Source: Clitoria ternatea (Eukaryota > Streptophyta > Magnoliopsida > Fabales > Fabaceae). From it: 64,000 bases of DNA. A program made the position numbers and the translations under genes. Below are positions 57,801 to 64,000 of the stretch, in pieces (positions within the stretch are counted from its first letter, which is position 1; each line of letters begins with the position of its first letter). Below the pieces are notes generated by a model. It was not told the DNA's origin, did not search any database, and saw nothing but the letters and a program-made list of their open reading frames with translations. The stretch covers positions 245,867,351 to 245,931,350 of the forward strand of contig CM075669.1 in the NCBI GenBank assembly GCA_037962975.1, in the 5' to 3' direction.

Positions 57801-58962
57801 TTAGGAGAAGTATTTCTTGACCGTATCTGTATTTATGGGTATTGGTAAGTCCTTACCATCCATGGTCGTGAGTATCAAGGCCCCCAGAAAAGGCTCTCTT
57901 CACAACATATGGTCCTTCACAGTTAGGTGTCCACTTGCCTCGATTGTCTTTTTGGATTGGCAAAATCTTCTTGAGGACCAGGTCTCCTTCTTAGAATTGT
58001 CGAGGTCATACTTTCTTTTTAAACGCTCGTTTCATACGCCTTTGATATAACTAACCGTAGCAGAGGGCATTCAATCTCTTCCTATCTATTAGGTTCGCTT
58101 GGTCATATCGAGCTTGGACCCATCCAGCTTCTTCTAGTTTCGCCTCTATTATTACCCTAAGGGATGGAATCTCCACCTCAAAAGGTATAACCGCTTCCAT
58201 ACTGTATACTAGAGAAAACAGAGTTGCCCCTGTCGAAGTCCTGACTGAGGTACGATACCCGTGTAAAGAAAAAGGGAGCATCTCGCTCCAGTCTCTATAT
58301 GTCACAATCATCTTCTGTACGATCTTCTTAATGTTCTTGTTGGCTGCCTCAACTACCCCATTCATCTTCGGTCGATAAGGAGAGGAATTGTGATGATGAA
58401 TCTTAAAGCTTTCACACAGTTCTTTTATCATCTTATTATTCAAATTCGTGACATTATCAGTAATGATCTGATTTGGCAAGACGTACCGACATATCAATTC
58501 GTGCTTGACAAATTTGACCATAACGTTCTTTGTTGCATTGGCGTATGAAGCCGCTTCCACCCATTTGATGAAATAATAAATGGCAACTAAGATGAAATGA
58601 TGTCCGTTCGAAGCTTTTGGTTCAATGGGCCTAATAACATCCATGCCCCACATTGAGAAAGGCCATGGTGCTGATAAGACATTTAGGGATAATGGGGGTG
58701 CATGAAGATGGTCAGCGTATATCTAACATTTATGACACTTTTGAACATAAGTGAAACAATCGGCTTCCATGGTTATCCAATAGTATCTGGCCTTCAAGAT
58801 CTTTCTTGCCATGGCATACCCATTGGTATAAGTTCCAAAAGATCCTTCATGAATATCTGCCATGATCTTGTTTGCTTCAACATTATCGATACAACGAAGG
58901 AGGACAAAGTCCTGATTTCTCTTGTAAAGAACATCGCCATTCATAAAGAAACCCATTGCTAG
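57801..58962 (-). pseudogene. Ogre integrase of element D
   Basis: On the minus strand, the zinc-binding part (HEGSFGTYTNGYAMARKIL, CHKC) is followed by the core MWGMDVIRPIEPKASNGHHF. The first catalytic motif reads VAIYYFIKW instead of VAIDYFTKW, so the first Asp is Tyr (GAT to TAT). The second is ITDNVTNLNN (Asp kept) and the Glu is in EAANKNIKK. A stop at about 58051 precedes the C-terminal part (QRRMKRAFKKK, GDLVLKKILPIQKD, WTPNCEGPYVVK), and a further frameshift leads to the end at TAA 57803-57801 (KKYFS). Loss of the Asp alone should abolish strand transfer. Confidence 0.88.
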
Positions 58963-60071
58963 CCTTCTTAGGGTTCTTTTGTCATTTTCTGTGGCGCCCT
59001 CAGGGTATTCTTGACCCTGGATATATCTTTTGATATCATAATACCATGGTTTTCCATCCGAATCTCCTTCTATCACTAGGCAGTAAGCGGGCCAATTGCG
59101 TCTTTCTACCTCAATCAGAGGCATATCATAGTCATTGCTTAATTTAATTATCGATGCAAGGGTAGCCAAAGCGTCGGCCATTTGGTTGTCATCCCGGGAG
59201 ACGCGGTGAAAAGAGATATCATCAAATTCCTTGATCAGCTCCTTAATATGAGCTTCATAAGGAATCAACTTGCTGTCCCTAGTTTCCCATTCTCCTTTTA
59301 GTTGGTGAATAACCAAGGTGGAATCCCTATAGACTTCTAACTTCTTCACTTTGCATCTAACGCTGCTCGGATCCCCAGAGAGCATGCCTCATATTCGGCG
59401 ATGTTATTAGTACAGTCAAAACAAAGTCTGGCGCATACAGGGATGAATTCTTTGTCTGGCAAAATTAGGATGGCCCCAATCCCATGCCCCAATGCATTAG
59501 AAGCTCTATCAAATCTCAGTATCCATTTGTCTTTCTGGGTGTCTTCTTCATTAGACAGTGTTAAGATATCCTCATCCAGGAACTCAAAGTGCATGGGTTG
59601 GTAGTCATTTACGGGTTGATGGGCTAAGTAGTCCGCCAAAGCGCTTCCTTTTATAGCATTTTGAGTCACATAGATTATGTTGTACTCAGTTAATAGGACC
59701 TGCCATCAAGCGATTCTTCTGGTTAAGGCGGGTTTTTCAAAGATATACTTGACAGGGTCCATCTTGGAAATCAGCCAAGTAGTGTGACCTAGCATATATT
59801 GCCTTAGACGTCAGGCTGCCCACGCCAATGCGGAACAAGTTCTTTCTAGAGCCGAATACCTCATTTCACAGTCTGTGAACTTCTTGCTCAAATAGTAAAT
59901 GGCATGTTCTCTCTTTCCAGTCTCATCATGCTGCCCCAACACACAACCCATAGATTCATCCAACACTATTAAATACAAGATAAGTGGCCTTCCGGGAGTC
60001 GGCGGTACCAATATCGGTGGCTTTTGCAAGTACTATTTTATCTTCTCGAAAGCAATTTGGCAATCTTCATT
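58963..60071 (-). pseudogene. Dual RNase H region of Ogre element D
   Basis: First RNase H: LILYLIVLDESMGCVLGQHD, AIYYLSKKFTDCEMRYSALE (60029-59811), with a stop after ALAWAA and another before WQVLLTEYNIIY. Second, archaeal-type RNase H: WILRFDRASNALGHGIGAIL, NNIAEYEACSLGIRAALDAK (59669-59346). A one-base deletion near 59352 (GCAAAGTGAAG where GCAAAGGTGAAG is expected) shifts the frame into VKKLEVYRDSTLVIHQLKGE and ADALATLASI. Two RNase H domains in tandem are a hallmark of Tat. Confidence 0.88.
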
Positions 60072-61239
60072 CTATTGTGCCGGTTGGTTTTTGCGGAGTA
60101 ACTTAAAGATCGGTTCACAAGTTGCCGTCAGTTGTGAGATAAATCGAGCAATGTAGTTCAACCTTCCCAAGAAACCCCTGACTTCTTTTTCTGTACAAGG
60201 AGGTGGCATTTCGAGAATCGCCTTGACCTTGTCAGGATCAACTTCTATCCTTCTCTTACTTACAATGAACCCTAACAACTTCCTTGATCTTGCGCCAAAG
60301 GTACACTTAGCAGGGTTTAACCTGAGCTTAAACTTCCTTAATCTTTCAAAGAGCTTTCTCAGATCAACCAAATGCTCTTCATCAGTTCTAGATTTGGCAA
60401 TGATATCATCCACATAAACCTCTATCTCCTTGTGAATCATGTCATGGAACAGGGTCACCATTTCCCTTTGGTAGGTTGCCCCAACGTTTTTTAAACCAAA
60501 AGACATCACTTTGTAACAGAAGGTGCCCCACAAGGTGATAAATGTGGTCTTCTCCATGTCCTCGGGTGCCATCTTAATCTGGTTATACCCAGAGAAACCT
60601 TCCATAAATGAGAAGATGGTATGTTGGGCAGTGTTATCAACCAAGACATCAATTTGTGGTAGAGGAAAATCATCTTTGGGACTAGCCCTATTTATGTCCT
60701 GATAGTCTACACATATTCGTACCTTTCCATCTTTCTTTGGGACAGGGATGATATTTGCTACCAATTAAGGATATTTTGCCACTGCTAAAAATCTAGCTTC
60801 AAACTGCTTTTTTACTTCTTTGATTTTCAAGAGAATCTCGGGCTTCAGTCGGCGTAACTTTTGTTTTATCGGGGGATAGTTTGGCTTCAATGGTAGTTTA
60901 TGCTCAACAACACTAGCATCAAGACCGGGCATGTCTTGGTAAGTCCAAGCGAAGACGTCACGAAACTCTATTAATAGCTTAATCAGTTCTTGCCTCCGCT
61001 CCTTACTCAACGAGGTACCGATCTTGACTTCCTTCTTATCCTCCTCACTCCCTAAATTAATACTCTCAACTATCTCTAAATGGGGCTGAGTTTCTTTGTC
61101 CTTTTGTTCCAATAACCTTGTTAACTCAGGTGAAGGATCACAAACTTCCTCATATTCCTCGTTAGCATAGTCAACCGGGTGGTCAAAATCGTGAAATGGG
61201 ATTGCATGTTCATTACCCTTAATAGGTTCGTCTTTGGAT
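60072..61239 (-). pseudogene. Ogre reverse transcriptase of element D
   Basis: Exon after the Ogre intron. It starts in the block SKDEPIKGNEH, continues with an acidic linker, DVFAWTYQDMPGLDASVVEH and KQKLRRLKPEI, then a stop (TAA 60767-60765) before LVANIIPVPKKDGKVRIC. RT motifs: VDYQDINRASPKDDFPLP, MSFGLKNVGATYQ, catalytic VYVDDIIAKS (about 60425-60395), FLGRLNYIARF. It ends with a stop after KNQPAQ at 60072. Apart from the two stops it is well preserved. Confidence 0.9.
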
Positions 61240-61465
61240 CTGCGTTTATTTAGGTTATTATGGTGAATAAAATAAAAAATGAATAAGTAAAGGATAAGGG
61301 AATCAATGCAAAGATAGGGAAAGTAAGAGGGATTGGAATTCAATACATATTTATTGTGAAAATTGAAAATGAAAACAATATGTGTTTGCCCTTATTACAA
61401 AAAAATACCCCAAAGCCTTTGGCATAGCAATGAGGTCAACAAGTCATTAAAGTTTTGCCAATTAC
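61240..61465 (-). other. Ogre intron between protease and RT (226 bp)
   Basis: Donor CTATCAAA|GTAATTGG (intron starts at 61465) and acceptor AAATAAACGCAG (ends at 61240). Splicing joins ...NFLS-K to SKDEPIKG in frame (phase 2) and changes from one reading frame to another. Without splicing the frame stops at once, because the TAA overlaps the donor (AAG TAA). The interior is T-rich and has stops in the relevant frames. Such an intron is established for Ogre elements, where it separates Gag-Pro from Pol expression. Confidence 0.87.
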
Positions 61466-62854
61466 TTTGATAGAAAATTTAAAGTCGTGGGTAGCTCGAT
61501 GGCTTCCCAATTACAAAGATCTTCACCTGGTGAGCAAGGGATCACGAAGCTTCCATCTTCACTGGGATCATCTTCAATAACAGCTACTTGATCGGGGGAT
61601 GTCAGACCCGAGCTTCGGAAGCTTTGGTAGAGGTCACATAGGGGGACTCTAGCACTGCGGGGTTCGCGATTCTCTAAACGAGCAATCCTTCTCTCTTTCT
61701 TTTCTTTCGCTAGCCTTCTTTTATCGGTTGCTGAAGGTTGGTATCCAAAACCATACCTGTTCTTATTTTCTAGAAGATGCACCGGTTCCAGTCTCCCTTT
61801 CAAACTACACCCCAAGCATTTCCCAGGTTGATACCCTCCTTGTAACATTATTTTGGCTGCCTCTTCCGTAGCTTCGATGTAGGGGGTGGACTGGGGTTTG
61901 CTGACCAGAAAATCTTCTTCACCAGAAACGATAACAAGCTTATTATCGACAATAAACTTTAGTTTTTGGTGCAAAGTAGAGGGAACCACTGCAGCTGAGT
62001 GGATCTAAGGCCGACCCAATAAGCAGCTATAGGCAGGCATAATATCCATCACTTGGAAGAGAACCTGGAAAGTTTATGGTCCTACTTGAATTGGAAGCTC
62101 AATTTTGCCTATCACCTCCCTTCTAGTGCCATCGAATGCTCTTACTATCATAGAACTTGGTTTCATATAGGTTCCATCAAAAGGGAGCTTGGACAATGTA
62201 GATTTTAGTGTGACATTTAAAGATGACCCATTGTCGACAAGTACCTTCGCCAGTATATGATCTCGACACTTAACTGAGATGTGAAGGGCTTTATTGTGTC
62301 CCATTCCTTCCACAGGTATCTCGTCATCAGTAAATGTCAGGTAATTATCAGCGGCAATGTGTCCCACTATCCCTTGAAACTTATCGATGGAAATGTCATG
62401 ATTTACATGAGCCTTATTAAGTACCTTCATCAAAATTTTTCGGTGAGGCTCAGAATTCAACAAAAGTGATAAGAGTGAAATCTTCGTGGGGGTATTGTTC
62501 AGCTGGTCTATCACTTGGTACTCACTCTGGCAAACAAAACTCAAAAATTCCTGAGCTTCCTCATTAGTCACTGCTCTTTTGGTTTCTCTATCAACGTCCC
62601 CTTTGACCAGCTTGACCTTTCCACAACTACCAGCTCCACTCACTGGGCCCAGTTCCTTCCTTAATTCTGGTATGGAGTAAACTCGACCACTCCGGGTCAC
62701 TCCTCCTATCCCTGATATATTCGACAAAGATGAGTCATTTATTTTTGAGCTTTCAGCTATTACTTCCACGTTATATTTCCAAGGAACATCTTGAGAATCT
62801 TCAAATGCAAAGGGAGCGGGTGTCTGGATTGTGACAGGCTGCCGTATAGGAGCT
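61466..62854 (-). pseudogene. Ogre protease region of element D (gag side truncated)
   Basis: On the minus strand from 62854: PAPFAFEDSQDVPWKYNVEV, SRSGRVYSIPEL-like TRSGRVYS, EEAQEFLSFVCQSEYQVIDQ, then the protease motif VLVDNGSSLNVTL (Asp kept, DNG in place of DTG), AFDGTRREVIGKIELPIQVGP. A stop (TAA 62076-62074) and a TAG in LLGRP-stop-IHSA (Trp position) interrupt it before VPSTLHQKLKFIVDNKLVIV. After KCLGCSLKGRLEPVHLLENK it ends in PTTLNFLSK at the splice donor. Gag proper should lie beyond the Athila LTR. Confidence 0.87.
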
Positions 62855-64000
62855 TGATGCTGAAATCCTGAGCCATTAATTTGGTGTAAAAATCTTAGTA
62901 AAATAAAATGTGACTCTCGGATTTACACTTTGGCAAGCGCACCAGTCGTTAAAATTGTAGTGTATTTGATCGTCCCACAGGGATTGTGGTAAGTACCTCA
63001 ATCTAGGACTAGTACAAGCTGAACCAACAAAAAATACGCGAAGTTCATTCAGTTTTTATGGTTTTAGTGTTTTATAGTTGTTTTTGTATTTTCAGAAACA
63101 GAGTTAAAGTGAAATGTGTAAAGTGATTAATAGAAAGCAGGTCAGGATTGCTTCGGCTCACAATTTCCTCAAGAAACAAGCAATTAAGTATAATCGAACT
63201 TCACAATCTAGAGGACAATCCGCTTATGGTTATTCCCTAATTCCTTAGGTGAAAAAAATACTAATCCTTAAGCAATGAACCTTAATTCCTTCAGTGCTCG
63301 ATTAACCTAAGAATCTAATGCGAAATTGGAGGTTGAACTCTAACTATTCACCTAAATTGATTAGGCCTGAACTAGTTAGAAAGCTGGAAGTTACCTAAGC
63401 TTCAACCATGATTCCTCACTGGCGAAGTTCTTCATCAGTTCTGGATTTGTCAATCCAGCGATTCTACTCCACTCCTCAGCTTGTTCGCCTCAAGATCTAG
63501 AAGTCGATCTACTTGCTCACAGCTTCAAGACTCCATTGCTCACCTTCACAATCCCAACCTTAGGGAATTAGAACTCCATTGACTTCAGTTCCATCGAAGG
63601 ATTGTGGAACGTCATGGAGGAGAGGAATTAGAGAGATGAAAATGTAGTGAGAGAGTATTCGATGTTTAGAATAAAAAAGAATGTGTTCAATGTATTCTCT
63701 GTCTCCACACACTTTTACAGAGTATGTACATGAATATATATAGGCATCTAACTAAACTAACTAACTTAACTAATAACTTAGAGAACTTAAGTTAACGAAT
63801 AAAACTAATTACACAGTTTACAGAGTAACCAACTAATTACAGCTCAGCTCTTAACAGGATCCAGCTCAGCCTTAGCTAATTTACAACGCAGCACCAGCTA
63901 ATTGACAGTTCACTACTTAAGTTACTAAGGTTGCAGCAGTGGAGAAGAAGGCAATGGAAGCGGAAACAGTATTGCACCAGGTGTGTGTTGTTGGAGGGAA
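62855..64000 (-). mobile_element. Athila-type LTR, inverted, running off the window
   Basis: It starts TGATGCTGAAATCCTGAGCC, the complement of an Athila LTR end like that at 21250. It is colinear with that solo LTR along the whole visible length (TTTGGCAAGCGCACCAGTCG, CCCACAGGGATTGTGGTAAG, AGTTACCTAAGCTTCAACCA and the TATATA region near 63735). Whether it is a solo LTR or the 3' LTR of a full element cannot be seen. It interrupts D upstream of its protease. Confidence 0.88.

Larger units (their letters stand above)
47237..62854 (-). mobile_element. Ogre-type Tat element D, inverted, 5' part missing
   Basis: Read on the minus strand: protease region, a 226-bp intron, RT, dual RNase H, integrase, a very long 3' UTR with three kinds of tandem repeats, an antisense gene (plus strand of the window), polypurine tract and the 3' LTR ending at 47237. 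The intron between protease and RT and the FLSFVCQSEYQVIDQLNNTP-like block upstream of protease are typical of Ogre. It sits in the protease gene of Tekay element C; the left target copy should be CCAGT (47232-47236). Its gag side is interrupted at 62855 by an Athila LTR. Confidence 0.9.

Noticed and set aside
1..64000. Host protein-coding, tRNA or rRNA genes
   Set aside because: No ORF outside the transposons had a recognisable host domain, and I saw no tRNA or rRNA signature. Divergent or very small genes could have been missed by eye.

Overview
This window is a block of nested transposable elements from the nuclear genome of a flowering plant, probably a eudicot with a large, repeat-rich genome. 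The species cannot be named from the sequence. I see no host gene, tRNA, rRNA or CRISPR array. The evidence is plant-specific: Ty3/gypsy elements of the Athila, Tat/Ogre and Tekay (Del) lineages, a CACTA remnant, solo LTRs with 5-bp target-site duplications (TSDs), and long AT-rich stretches. Almost all coding regions are decayed by in-frame stops and small frameshifts.

Layout. 1-4716: AT-rich DNA with a Tat-type solo LTR (467-1171, TSD ATTTC) and a CACTA remnant starting at 1776. 4717-11121: left part of old Tat element A (5' LTR, decayed gag-pol, 3' UTR). 11127-39128: Athila element E, inserted in the 3' UTR of A (TSD cttag/ctcag). Three insertions lie inside E: a solo LTR in its integrase (17653-18914), a reversed Athila solo LTR in its env-like ORF (21250-22829), and Tat element B, complete at both ends (23185-35111, two 800-bp LTRs, TSD GATAT). 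39129-42468: the rest of A, with an antisense pseudogene. 42469-47236: Tekay element C (3.2-kb LTR, tRNA-iMet primer site, gag, start of protease). 47237-62854: Ogre-type Tat element D, inverted and inserted in C, with 3' LTR, antisense gene, about 3.4 kb of 33-bp tandem repeats, integrase, RNase H, RT, the Ogre intron and protease. 62855-64000: an inverted Athila-type LTR inserted in D.

The most interesting signal is a second gene carried on the antisense strand, between pol and the 3' LTR, in all three Tat elements (A, B, D). The copies share a domain resembling the plant 'putative gypsy type transposon' family (PF04195-like), an intron at the same place and phase, a basic and coiled-coil middle, and a C-terminal ...LPEGQSME motif. 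In B and D a TATAAAAG box lies about 170-180 bp upstream of the aligned start. In B this gene has one nonsense codon, while gag-pol of the same element has seven. It therefore looks like a spliced, self-promoted accessory gene convergent with gag-pol.

A second signal is in the Athila LTR pair. About 1.48 kb is nearly identical (about 0.5% different) but the last about 170 bp differ by about 10%. Because B, with 1.1% LTR divergence, sits inside E, E must be older than B, so the LTRs of E were probably homogenised by gene conversion. All alignments and counts here were made by eye.
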